DNA from: an uncultured Bacteroidota bacterium
Lineage (GTDB): Bacteria > Bacteroidota > Bacteroidia > Chitinophagales > Saprospiraceae
Reading direction: 5' to 3'
DNA length: 64,000 nt
Assembly (NCBI GenBank): GCA_937870795.1
Contig: CALMWS010000076.1
Coordinates: 1-64,000, forward strand
A program made the translations under genes and the position numbers. The number at the start of each line of letters is the position of its first letter. Position 1 is the first letter of the stretch. The notes under the pieces are model-generated. The model saw nothing but the letters and a program-made list of their open reading frames with translations. It ran no database searches and was not told where the DNA came from. Positions 7,216-15,407 of the stretch are shown in pieces.

Positions 7216-9612
7216 ATGAAGCATAAAATTATCCTGGTCCTTTTCTGTCTGTATGGAGCAATTTCCGCACATGCACAACATCACCACCGGTGTGGTGAAG
7301 AAAGGCAGATGCAAAAAATGCAGGATCTGCAACCGGGCCTGATCGAAGACATCAACAGAACGTTGGCCCCCGGCATGGCAGAAAAACGTTTTGCACAAAG
7401 AGGCCTGTTGTCCAACAATACATTGTACATTCCGGTGCATGTCATCATTGTACACAAACCCAACCATGGAGTTGGCCAGTCATCTAATTTGTCAAAAGCC
7501 AGGATACTTTCTCAATTGGCCGTGCTCAACAAAGATTTTTCACGCACCAATGCGGATACCATTCTTACCCCGCCTGTATTTTCAGCTGGCAATCCATCAA
7601 TCCAGTTTTGTATGGCTACCATCGATCCGGATGGCAACCCTACCGATGGCATTACGCGCTACCCCAGCACTGCCAATTTTGATGATGAAGAATTTGCCAT
7701 CAAGGGAGAAACCGGTTGGCCAAGGACGGACTACCTCAACATCTGGGTCGCCGAGATTGAAGACCTGGGTTATGCCTACATACCTTCGCTCAATGGTCTT
7801 CCCAATTCCACACTCGATGGTGTTGTGATCAATACTGAAGCCTTCGGAGGTCCCGGCAGCGGAACGGTTGAGCCCTATGATCTGGGCAGAACAGCCACCC
7901 ATGAGATAGGGCATTTTCTTGGACTTCAACACATCTGGAGGAGCGATGGATGCAACTCAGACGATGGTTTTACTGACACCCCTTTACAGGATGTAGAAAA
8001 CTATGGCTGCCCGGTACACCCAAGTCCCAGTTGCAACAACGCAGGCGATATGTTTATGAATTACATGGACTATACAGACGATGCCTGTATGAATGCATTT
8101 TCTGCCATGCAGGCCAACCACATGAGAAACATTCTTTCAGGAATCCGAAATTCTCTGGCATCATCCGGCACCGTCCAATGCAATGCAGCTGCCCTTGCCG
8201 TAGTCATTGATTCCCTGCGCCACCCAGCCTGCTTTGGTGAAGCCACTGGCTACGCTGCATTTGGTGCCTCTGGAGGTACGGCGCCCTACACTTACCAGGT
8301 GAGAACAGAAACCAATGTAAGTGGGCAATTTTCTCTGCTGGCCAGCGGACAATATACCCTTATTGCCAGAGATGCTGTGGGTGACAGCGTATTGTTAGAT
8401 TTTGAAATCAATACTCCCGCCCTACTGTTGATTGATAGCCTCATCATAGGCCAACCGGTGTGTGCGGGTGACAGTGGCGTAATTACAGCTTATGTTTCGG
8501 GTGGCACCCCTTTCAATAATCAAGGATACAATATTAGCCTCAATGGCAATCCCATAGGCACTACTGCCCAGGGCCTCACCCCAGGTGTTTATACTTTTTT
8601 GGTAGCCGACAGCCTTGGTTGTACCGCACAAAAAGCATTTACCATTACAGAAGGACAAACCATCGATTTGAGCCTCACCACCGTATCTGGCATTCGTTGT
8701 CATGGCGATTCTACCGGCACCCTCTTTGTGGCTGCTTCTGGTGGTTATGCACCCATCACCGTGACCGTCAACCAAAAACCTGTAACCACAGCTGTAGTCT
8801 CATCGCTTAAGGCTGGCCTTTATAGCTTTGTGGCAGTTGATGCCAAAGGATGTACCACCACCGATACGGTCACACTCAAACAGCCAGAGTTGCTGGTGGC
8901 AGCAGCCTCAAATACTGACTTATTGTGTTACAACGACAAAGATGCCACTATCTCTTTTACAGCTTCCGGGGGCAAGCCTCCCTATTTTTATTCAATAGAT
9001 GGTCAACATTTTAGTGCCAATCCAAATTTCACCAATCTTGGAGTTGGCCAATATCCTTTGATTGTACTGGATAGCGATCAATGCAGATGGCAGGACACAC
9101 TTAGCATTGCTTCACCCGATGCCATACTGGTAGATACAGAGGTAGATTATAATGCTGCCCTCAACAAATTTCAGGTGGTAGTGCATGTGGCGGGAGGACA
9201 AGCCCCTTACGTGATCAAAGCAGATAGCAGTCTGGTAATTAGCGAAGACACCATTTTCACGGGTGAAGTGTCAGGAAGTTACATTTTTACAATCGTGGAC
9301 TCCCTGGGTTGCGAAATTCAAAAAACGGTGGTCTTTTCTTCTACACTTGAGCCCGAAATAAATGAATTTTCCATAGGCCCCAATCCGGTAAAAGATTATT
9401 TGGTGATTCGATATTCCGGCAATAAAAATGAGGAAGCAAATCTGAAAATTTACGATATTTCTGGTAAGTTGATTTGGGAGGAAAACCAAATTTTATTTAG
9501 TCCTGAAAAAAATATTCACAATATTTTTGTTAGTAATGTGCCAAATTCAATTTTTATTTTTAAAATTGCACTGAAATTCAAATCGAGCCACATTTTGATT
9601 TTTAAAGAATAA
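7216..9612 (+). CDS. Secreted M43 metalloprotease with SprB repeats, T9SS
   Basis: A 798-residue zinc metalloprotease of the M43 (pappalysin/cytophagalysin) family. A signal peptide (MKHKIILVLFCLYGAISAHAQ) precedes a His-rich stretch and a likely propeptide. The zinc site HEIGHFLGLQH is at 229-239 (H229, H233, H239, catalytic E230). The downstream MNYMDY matches the Met-turn of M43 enzymes. Residues ~315-630 hold about four SprB-like repeats (CFGEATG..ASGGTAPYTY type). The last ~85 residues are a type A T9SS sorting domain (GPNPVKDYLVIRY...YDISGKLIW). It should be exported by Sec, moved across the outer membrane by T9SS and surface-anchored or released. The final ~200 bp are noticeably more AT-rich than the rest. 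Confidence 0.92.
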   Translation: MKHKIILVLFCLYGAISAHAQHHHRCGEERQMQKMQDLQPGLIEDINRTLAPGMAEKRFAQRGLLSNNTLYIPVHVIIVHKPNHGVGQSSNLSKARILSQLAVLNKDFSRTNADTILTPPVFSAGNPSIQFCMATIDPDGNPTDGITRYPSTANFDDEEFAIKGETGWPRTDYLNIWVAEIEDLGYAYIPSLNGLPNSTLDGVVINTEAFGGPGSGTVEPYDLGRTATHEIGHFLGLQHIWRSDGCNSDDGFTDTPLQDVENYGCPVHPSPSCNNAGDMFMNYMDYTDDACMNAFSAMQANHMRNILSGIRNSLASSGTVQCNAAALAVVIDSLRHPACFGEATGYAAFGASGGTAPYTYQVRTETNVSGQFSLLASGQYTLIARDAVGDSVLLDFEINTPALLLIDSLIIGQPVCAGDSGVITAYVSGGTPFNNQGYNISLNGNPIGTTAQGLTPGVYTFLVADSLGCTAQKAFTITEGQTIDLSLTTVSGIRCHGDSTGTLFVAASGGYAPITVTVNQKPVTTAVVSSLKAGLYSFVAVDAKGCTTTDTVTLKQPELLVAAASNTDLLCYNDKDATISFTASGGKPPYFYSIDGQHFSANPNFTNLGVGQYPLIVLDSDQCRWQDTLSIASPDAILVDTEVDYNAALNKFQVVVHVAGGQAPYVIKADSSLVISEDTIFTGEVSGSYIFTIVDSLGCEIQKTVVFSSTLEPEINEFSIGPNPVKDYLVIRYSGNKNEEANLKIYDISGKLIWEENQILFSPEKNIHNIFVSNVPNSIFIFKIALKFKSSHILIFKE

Positions 9613-9635
9613 GTTTTGTAATTCTCTTGATTTTA

Positions 9636-9664
9636 CCCCGGTATTTTTATCGGGGTTTTTTTTT
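9636..9664 (+). terminator. Rho-independent terminator
   Basis: CCCCG (9636-9640) pairs with CGGGG (9651-9655), followed by nine consecutive T residues. It lies 24 bp after the protease stop codon. Confidence 0.8.
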
Positions 9665-9684
9665 ATCTATCCTTTTTTACCGCC

Positions 9685-11025
9685 TTAGTTTTCACTTTTT
9701 TTCTCAGTAAAAAGACGATTGTGGTTTTCCTTTAAAAACACATTAAATTCCCAAACAAGAATGCATGTCAAAACAGCATATTCCAAAAAGATAAGTGCAT
9801 AATTTTCTGCAAATGCAGTGATTTGGTAGGATTGATAGGTCCATGTGATCAAATAAGACCAGATCCATATACTTATATACCGCGTACACAGACTCACAGC
9901 CAGGGGCAAGATCAGGTACCATGGATGCAAGGTCGTCAAAGAAAAAAGATAGGCCAACAAAATCCACAAACCCACTTCAGCGAGGGCATATCCTTTTTCC
10001 AGCCATTTATTGACGTTTATTGATAAGTACAAAATCGTAGAAAGTGCCAACAATGCCAGACCCGGACCCAACCACCGAATTAGATTGTAGCCGGTTGCCC
10101 ACTGACCAACAAAACGAAGCAGGTAGTAAAGTCCTGCATTGAATTCAAATTTTCTGTAATAAAGATCGATGCTTTGAAAGAAACCGCCAGAAGCAAATGT
10201 TATAAAAAATGGCACAAACAATAGGAGGCAGAACAAAGCGATAAAAACGAACCATCTTTTTTGCTCTTTAAACTTCCAGAAAAACAACATGGGTAAAAAC
10301 ATGAGTGGCAACAATTTGGTACTCACGGCCAGCGCAAAAAACAAAGCTGAACCCACCATTTTTTTGCGTTCAAACCACACCGCAGCCAGGATTAAAAAGG
10401 CCACCATCAATGGTTCTGCGTGCAGATTGCCAATGCCTTCTACCACCACCAGTGGATTGAGTCCATAGGCTAAATAAAAACCGGGATACCTTCGGCCCAG
10501 GGCCGATTTTCGAAAAAGCATCAAGGCAATCAGATGGATGGCGGAGTAGAAAATTTTCATCACCATTATGGCATTTGCGCCCATTCGTTCCAAAAAGGCA
10601 GCAATCAAAAACAAAAGCTGGCACACAGGTGGGTAGACGCTGTGGTAGTTGGGCGAATTTAATCGCGGATACAATTGATGGTAGCTTTGCTCTTCTAAAG
10701 ATTGGATCAACTCTGAAGGAACCTTTGCAAACGGATCATAGCCATCTAATAGAAGGTAGCCATCCCACAAAAAACGATAGACATCATCTGACAACATAGG
10801 CACGGAAAAAATGGGGAGAAGGGCAGCCAGGAAAGGAAGACACCTTAATTGCCTGGAAAATAAAGCTCCCTTGAAGGCCAACAGACTGGCAGCCGAAAAT
10901 GCCACACTGAAGCCCAGTACTATTCGGTCACCTTGTTTTTGATGACATTGAAAAAGCAAAAAATAAAGCGCGCACAAGTAGATGACTGCTATTGCCCAGG
11001 CCACCCATGCTCTGCCCTTGTTCAT
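9685..11025 (-). CDS. GT-C membrane glycosyltransferase, mannosyltransferase-like
   Basis: A 446-residue polytopic protein with about 11-12 hydrophobic segments by eye. The N-terminal half has the motif SDDVYRFLWDGYLLLDGYDPF, with the acidic pair in the first large loop typical of GT-C fold transferases that use polyprenyl-phosphate sugars (GT87/DUF2029 and MptA/B-like families). A later LHPWYLILPLAV segment is also typical. It probably adds mannose or another sugar to an envelope glycan or lipid on the periplasmic side of the inner membrane; substrate cannot be read from sequence. Its ATG lies 4 bp after the stop of the upstream amidohydrolase, so the two are probably cotranscribed. Confidence 0.7.
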   Translation of the reverse strand: MNKGRAWVAWAIAVIYLCALYFLLFQCHQKQGDRIVLGFSVAFSAASLLAFKGALFSRQLRCLPFLAALLPIFSVPMLSDDVYRFLWDGYLLLDGYDPFAKVPSELIQSLEEQSYHQLYPRLNSPNYHSVYPPVCQLLFLIAAFLERMGANAIMVMKIFYSAIHLIALMLFRKSALGRRYPGFYLAYGLNPLVVVEGIGNLHAEPLMVAFLILAAVWFERKKMVGSALFFALAVSTKLLPLMFLPMLFFWKFKEQKRWFVFIALFCLLLFVPFFITFASGGFFQSIDLYYRKFEFNAGLYYLLRFVGQWATGYNLIRWLGPGLALLALSTILYLSINVNKWLEKGYALAEVGLWILLAYLFSLTTLHPWYLILPLAVSLCTRYISIWIWSYLITWTYQSYQITAFAENYALIFLEYAVLTCILVWEFNVFLKENHNRLFTEKKSEN

Positions 11026-11029
11026 CTGC

Positions 11030-12304
11030 CTATTGTTTGTAAATCTGTCCGTCTTTCATCACAAAGGGCACCTCCAGGACGGTTTGGATATTTTGGGTAG
11101 GGTCTTCACGGGTTGCAATGATGTCGGCCCATTTTCCGGGACTCAGGCTACCCACTTTGTCGTAAATGCGCAAGAGGCTGGCCGCATTTTTGGTGGCTGC
11201 CTGGATGGCTTCAATTGCCGGCATGCCAGCTTCGGTCATATAAATAAATTCTTTGGCATTCTCTCCGTGTATACTAACACCGGAATCTGTGCCAAAGGCA
11301 ATTTTCACGCCGGCTTTGTAGGCTGCAGCAAATGTTTTCTGGATTTGTGGTCCTACCTTCAAGGCTTTGGGCACTACGATGGCGGGATAAAAGCCAGGGA
11401 TTTTTGCCTTTTCTGCCACAAATTTTCCGGCAATGATGGTGGGTACGTAGTAGGTACCTTTTTCCTTCATCAATTGCATGATTTCTTCGTCCATGAAGGT
11501 GCCGTGTTCGATGCTGTTGATGCCACCAAGTACAGCTCTTTTCATTCCTTCGGCACCGTGGGCATGGGCTGCAGTGACGAAGCCGTAATCATTGGCGGCC
11601 TTAACTACAGCGGCCACTTCATCGATGGTAAATTGGGGGCCACTACCATCAGAGGCTACACTGAGTACTCCGCCCGTACTGGTTATCTTGATACAGTCTG
11701 CTCCATTTTTGTAGCGCTGTCTTACGGCTTTTGCTGCTTCTTCAGGGCTGTTGATTACACCTTCTTTGGGTCCGGGGTCACCTTTTAAGTTGTCTCGTAC
11801 GCCATTGGTTGGGTCGCCGTGACCTCCCGTGGTGGCAATCGACTTCTCTGCTGTATACACCCTGGGGCCTTTGATGAATCCATTTTTGATGGCTTCGCGC
11901 AAAGAAACATTTACACCTGTACCTCCCAGATCTCTTACTGTAGTAAAGCCTGCATCCAGGGTTCTGGCGCAATACTGGGTAGCTTTTAACGCTACGTAAG
12001 CATCGTTGTCGCGAAAGGTTTCTTCGTACCTTCTCGGACCACTTTCACTTTCTATGTGCACGTGCATGTCCATCCATCCCGGCATTACGGTCATGGATTT
12101 AAGGTCTATGACTTTATCTTCTTTTTGTGAGGGTAAATAGCCTTCTGCTACCTTTTCAATGATGTTTCCATTGACTATGATGGTCATTTTTTCTCTGACA
12201 ATGCCCTGCTCAACATCTATCATTTTGCCGCAGTACAAAACCGTTTTTTGTGCCGACACCAGCAAAGATAAACTCAGAAGTAAGAGGCTCCATAAACAAC
12301 GCAT
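11030..12304 (-). CDS. Exported amidohydrolase (imidazolonepropionase-like)
   Basis: A 424-residue metal-dependent hydrolase of the amidohydrolase superfamily. The metal ligands are visible in order: MDMHVH, a TTGGHGDP loop, HAHGAEG, SIEHGTFMD and the GTDSGVS aspartate. This set is found in the imidazolonepropionase-like/Xaa-Pro dipeptidase (prolidase-type) group that hydrolyses cyclic amides or N-acylated/dipeptide substrates. A signal peptide MRCLWSLLLLSLSLLVSAQ fixes the start at ATG 12304; a longer reading from TTG 12322 would contain the promoter -7 box. Location should be periplasmic. It leads a two-gene operon with the GT-C transferase. The pairing has no obvious joint pathway. Confidence 0.85.
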   Translation of the reverse strand: MRCLWSLLLLSLSLLVSAQKTVLYCGKMIDVEQGIVREKMTIIVNGNIIEKVAEGYLPSQKEDKVIDLKSMTVMPGWMDMHVHIESESGPRRYEETFRDNDAYVALKATQYCARTLDAGFTTVRDLGGTGVNVSLREAIKNGFIKGPRVYTAEKSIATTGGHGDPTNGVRDNLKGDPGPKEGVINSPEEAAKAVRQRYKNGADCIKITSTGGVLSVASDGSGPQFTIDEVAAVVKAANDYGFVTAAHAHGAEGMKRAVLGGINSIEHGTFMDEEIMQLMKEKGTYYVPTIIAGKFVAEKAKIPGFYPAIVVPKALKVGPQIQKTFAAAYKAGVKIAFGTDSGVSIHGENAKEFIYMTEAGMPAIEAIQAATKNAASLLRIYDKVGSLSPGKWADIIATREDPTQNIQTVLEVPFVMKDGQIYKQ

Positions 12305-12319
12305 AATCGTGATTTTCAA

Positions 12320-12353
12320 CAAATATCACGAAAGAATTTCACTTTCCGGTCAA
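12320..12353 (-). promoter_or_regulatory. Candidate promoter of amidohydrolase operon
   Basis: Read on the minus strand, TTTG is followed 23 bp later by GATATTTG (12320-12327), one mismatch from TAnnTTTG. The predicted start of transcription lies about 10 nt before ATG 12304. Confidence 0.35.
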
Positions 12354-12370
12354 ATTGAAGTTGAAACCTA

Positions 12371-12402
12371 AAATAAAAGCATGCTAACAATCGCCAGCAT
12401 GC
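12371..12402 (-). terminator. Terminator after DUF4097-like gene
   Basis: A perfect 7-bp stem, GCATGCT (12379-12385) with AGCATGC (12396-12402), followed on the minus strand by TTTTATTTT. It lies about 30 bp beyond the stop of the minus-strand gene ending at 12431. Confidence 0.7.
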
Positions 12403-12430
12403 CCTTATGAAACATTGTAAATTGTATTCT

Positions 12431-13519
12431 TTATTTAAGCACCACAGAGTTGTAACCACCTACAATAGATATGGCTGGGCCACTCCCTTTTTTAATCCCT
12501 TTGACAAAACCTTTGTTGTCGTCTTCGTCTACCTGATTTTGTCCGGAACTTTTAACAGAAGTGTATTTACCTTCTACTGAATATTGATATCCACCTGAAG
12601 ATTGGATGTTGACATTGCCATAACTGCCTTCAATCTTGATGGAGGTGACTCCGGGTCTTATTTCTTTGATGCCGGTGCTGTGGTAAGATCCTGTAATGGT
12701 AGCATTGCCAGACAAGGTGCCTAATTCCAGCTCGCCATACTTGTTTTCATACGTGAGTTTACCGCAGGATTTGAGTATGACGTGGTCGTACCCTCCATTA
12801 AAGACCATGCCATTACAAGAACCTATGGTGAAGTTGGAGTATTTGGAATCAATGTTCATCTGGTGGGCACTTTCGATGATCATTTTGCCATACTTTATTT
12901 CAACCGTAGCATTTTCAAGGCTTGAAGCGGTAAGGTCTGAGTATTTCAGATCGATGGTGCCGCTTTTGATGCAACCAAACCGTCCATTGCCATAACGAAT
13001 ATTCACGCGATAAGGGGCGTTGATGTCAGAAGCCTCGATATTGCCATAGGCAGTCTCCAGGGTACAGGCACCATTGTACACCGGCATCAGGATGTTGCCA
13101 TACTTTTGGTTGAGGTCCAGCTTTCTGCTGTCTGGTACATACATTGTGTAATTGATTTCAAGCTCGGCATTTCCCGACCAGGACCACGTAAACCAGGCGG
13201 TCTTGTCTTCGATTTCGGTAGTAGCAGATACCAGGCCAGGCGTATCTTCAAAAATTACACTTACCCTGTCCAATTCCTTTTGGGCTTTGGACTGAGAAGA
13301 AGCCTTGGCAATGATTTCGATGTCGTACTTGACCTGTGAACCGGAATAGGTAACCACGGTGATTTTACCATAACGATTGCTGGCTGCTATGGTTTTACCA
13401 GTAGGCGCATCAAATGTTTTGGTGATTTTTTTTCGAAGTTCAACCAATTCTTCGGGTGGTTGATTGGCCCACAGTGGCAGGCTAAGGGCAAGCAAACATA
13501 TAATTCCCCAAGTTTTCAT
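12431..13519 (-). CDS. Exported beta-helix-like protein with KYG repeats (DUF4097-like)
   Basis: A 362-residue exported protein (signal peptide MKTWGIICLLALSLPLWA). The mature chain is a run of short beta repeats built around [NKGR][RKS]Y[GS]xhxh: NRYGKITV, QKYGNILM, TAYGNIEA, IRYGNGRF, IKYGKMII, SKYSNFTI, NKYGELEL, GSYGNVNI, GKYTSVKS and GGYNSVVL are visible, spaced roughly 20 residues apart. This fits a right-handed beta-helix of the DUF4097/DUF2807 'adhesin-like' kind often controlled by ECF sigma factors in Bacteroidota. It is the last gene of a sigma / putative anti-sigma / effector operon. No sorting domain, so probably periplasmic or outer-membrane-associated. The biochemical role is unknown. 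Confidence 0.7.
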   Translation of the reverse strand: MKTWGIICLLALSLPLWANQPPEELVELRKKITKTFDAPTGKTIAASNRYGKITVVTYSGSQVKYDIEIIAKASSQSKAQKELDRVSVIFEDTPGLVSATTEIEDKTAWFTWSWSGNAELEINYTMYVPDSRKLDLNQKYGNILMPVYNGACTLETAYGNIEASDINAPYRVNIRYGNGRFGCIKSGTIDLKYSDLTASSLENATVEIKYGKMIIESAHQMNIDSKYSNFTIGSCNGMVFNGGYDHVILKSCGKLTYENKYGELELGTLSGNATITGSYHSTGIKEIRPGVTSIKIEGSYGNVNIQSSGGYQYSVEGKYTSVKSSGQNQVDEDDNKGFVKGIKKGSGPAISIVGGYNSVVLK

Positions 13520-13540
13520 TTTACATCAATTGTATTTGAA

Positions 13541-14074
13541 TTAATAGATCGTGTGCTTTTTTTCATCTTCAAATCGACGGTGTTTATCCAACAATGTTTC
13601 CAATAGTGACAATCTGATTCTGTAATTGTTGATCATTTCGCGCATGAGTTCTTCATTGTTGATGTCTTTTTTTCTGAGCATTTCTGATTTCAGTTCCATG
13701 TACACCTTATCAAGTTGTCCCAAATCTGCCTTTACATCTTTGTCCAACAAATTGTGGTGACGGGCTTCGTCCATTTTAAGGCCAACTTCTTTGGAGTAAT
13801 GGTCTTCGACCATTCTCATTTCTGTGGCATACGCGGGATCCAGGCCTGTGGTAGTGTTGGAAAAATAGTATTTACCGAGCATGGCACCACCCATTAAAAC
13901 TCCAAGAAAAACGGCAGCCATCTTCCATACAGTGAGGGTAATCAATTTGCCTTTTTTCTTACGTTTATCGAGTTTGTGTTCCAGACCATTCCAAATCCGT
14001 TCGGGAGCCTTGTGTTCGTCCCACTCGGCACGATGGTCTTCGACATAAACTTCCAGCCAATCTCTTTTTTTCAT
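13541..14074 (-). CDS. Single-pass membrane protein, putative anti-sigma factor
   Basis: A 177-residue protein with a charged cytoplasmic N-terminus (KKRDWLEVYVEDHRAEWDEHKAPERIWNGLEHKLDKRKKKGK), one transmembrane helix at about residues 46-66, and a C-terminal ~110-residue part rich in charged, heptad-like sequence. Position directly after an ECF sigma gene, and the W/E-rich N-terminus, suggest an anti-sigma factor. It lacks the HxxxCxxC zinc motif of ZAS-type anti-sigmas, so this is inference from context. The gap to the sigma gene is about 40 bp and to the DUF4097-like gene about 20 bp. Confidence 0.6.
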   Translation of the reverse strand: MKKRDWLEVYVEDHRAEWDEHKAPERIWNGLEHKLDKRKKKGKLITLTVWKMAAVFLGVLMGGAMLGKYYFSNTTTGLDPAYATEMRMVEDHYSKEVGLKMDEARHHNLLDKDVKADLGQLDKVYMELKSEMLRKKDINNEELMREMINNYRIRLSLLETLLDKHRRFEDEKKHTIY

Positions 14075-14114
14075 CTTATCTGGTTGTATGCTTAGTATAT
14101 ATTATATTCATATC

Positions 14115-14666
14115 TTAATTGTATAATGATTGCCGGTTGTTGTCCCGCAACAGGTATTCTTTGATCTTTCCTCTCGCCCGATGGTATTGCGACTTGGATG
14201 TTTGCTCGGAGATACGCAAAATCTGGGCAATTTCATCGTGATCATAACCCTCCAGGGCATAGAGGGTAAATACAATTCTATATCCCTCCGGCAGAGCAGC
14301 AATGGCTTGTTGAATCAGGGTCACATTGATCGAAACCGGTTCGTCATCTGGCTCAGCCATGTGGCTCAGGTTGTCGGTCATTTCCTGAAACACCATTTTT
14401 TTCAACCGCATGCAATCAATACATTTATGGATTACGATGCGTTTGATCCAGGCTCCCAGTGTGCTTTGTTGTGCGTAGCTTCCAATTTTGTCAAAAACCG
14501 TCATAAAAGCATCCTGCAGCACTTCACTGGCCACCTCCGGATCGTTGGTGATGCGACAGCAAATGCTGTACATGGCATCAGCATACTTCTGATACAAGCG
14601 GTATTGCGCATTCCTGCTGCCTGCAAGACAACCGGCTACCAGGTCAAGTTCACTCTGAAGGTCCAA
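14115..14666 (-). CDS. ECF RNA polymerase sigma factor
   Basis: A 183-residue sigma-70 family ECF factor. Region 2 runs from about residue 15 to 85 (QKYADAMYSICCRITNDPEVASEVLQDAF, then WIKRIVIHKCID). Region 4 runs from about 110 to 175 (ALPEGYRIVFTLYALEGYDHDEIAQIL, then SKSQYHRARGKIKEYL) with its helix-turn-helix. No ATG precedes region 2, so the start is TTG at 14666. It heads an operon with the membrane protein and the KYG-repeat protein, and most likely responds to an envelope signal and drives their expression. Confidence 0.92.
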   Translation of the reverse strand: MDLQSELDLVAGCLAGSRNAQYRLYQKYADAMYSICCRITNDPEVASEVLQDAFMTVFDKIGSYAQQSTLGAWIKRIVIHKCIDCMRLKKMVFQEMTDNLSHMAEPDDEPVSINVTLIQQAIAALPEGYRIVFTLYALEGYDHDEIAQILRISEQTSKSQYHRARGKIKEYLLRDNNRQSLYN

Positions 14667-14794
14667 AGAGCAAGGATGATTTGTGGTTAATGACGATATA
14701 TTGTGTTAAGAGGTTGCATTTACCTCATATTTTTCTCAAAATAACTAACATTGGGCCGATAAACCATGATGTCTATCGAAATACCTATAAAAGC

Positions 14795-14827
14795 TTTGGT
14801 GGAATTGACATTTTCTGCTTAAGTTTG
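14795..14827 (+). promoter_or_regulatory. Promoter of DUF4199 gene
   Basis: TTTG (14795-14798) and TAAGTTTG (14820-14827) are separated by 21 bp, a good match to the Bacteroidota promoter. The predicted leader is about 14 nt. Confidence 0.55.
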
Positions 14828-14847
14828 AAAAAAATAAACTTGCGATC

Positions 14848-15363
14848 ATGAATTCTATCGTTGTAAAAAATGGATTATTGGCATCGGTTTCTGCCATCGT
14901 TTTGGGACTCATTGTTTACCTCATCAGCCCCAAAGGTTTTCTTACCTGGGGTAGTTGGTTGACCATGGTGCCATTGGTATATTTTATGGTACAAGCCGCC
15001 AAAGAGACCCGGGAGACTATCGGCGGTTTTGCCACCCTCAGGGAGGTATTCACACCTGCGTGGATCACTTATCTTTTTTATGCCATAGCATCTACATTGT
15101 TTACTTATGTAATGCTCAATTTTATCGACACTGGCTTGCTGGATCTGGCCCGCCAGGCATCCATTGAGGCCATCGAAAAATTGTCAGGCATGATGGGCGA
15201 AGAAGCAACCCAGGCAGCCATCGAAGAGCTGGAAAAATCAAACCCGTACAGCATTTCGAAACTGGCGATCGGAGTTCTGTTTTCTTTGGTATTTCCCGGC
15301 GCGCTTATAGCATTGATTATTGGACTGGTTCTTAAAAAACAAAGGCCTGAGGATTGGGCATAA
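14848..15363 (+). CDS. DUF4199 family membrane protein
   Basis: A 171-residue protein with four likely transmembrane helices: residues ~8-27, ~32-50, ~70-95 and ~140-163. A charged loop between helices 2 and 3 contains AAKETRETIGGFATLREVFTPAW, and a long extramembrane segment (TGLLDLARQ...EELEKSNPYS) precedes the last helix. The layout and ETIGGFATLREVF-type loop match DUF4199, a Bacteroidota membrane family of unknown function. It ends with a cytoplasmic KKQRPEDWA. Monocistronic with its own promoter, converging on glutamine synthetase. Confidence 0.75.
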   Translation: MNSIVVKNGLLASVSAIVLGLIVYLISPKGFLTWGSWLTMVPLVYFMVQAAKETRETIGGFATLREVFTPAWITYLFYAIASTLFTYVMLNFIDTGLLDLARQASIEAIEKLSGMMGEEATQAAIEELEKSNPYSISKLAIGVLFSLVFPGALIALIIGLVLKKQRPEDWA

Positions 15364-15364
15364 A

Positions 15365-15399
15365 ATAAAAGCGGGTGGAATCTTTTGGAGACCACCCGG
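15365..15399 (-). terminator. Convergent terminator, glutamine synthetase side
   Basis: GGGTGG (15373-15378) pairs with CCACCC (15392-15397). On the minus strand it is followed by GCTTTTATTTTA, suiting the glutamine synthetase gene that ends at 15408. Confidence 0.7.
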
Positions 15400-15407
15400 C
15401 TTTGTAA

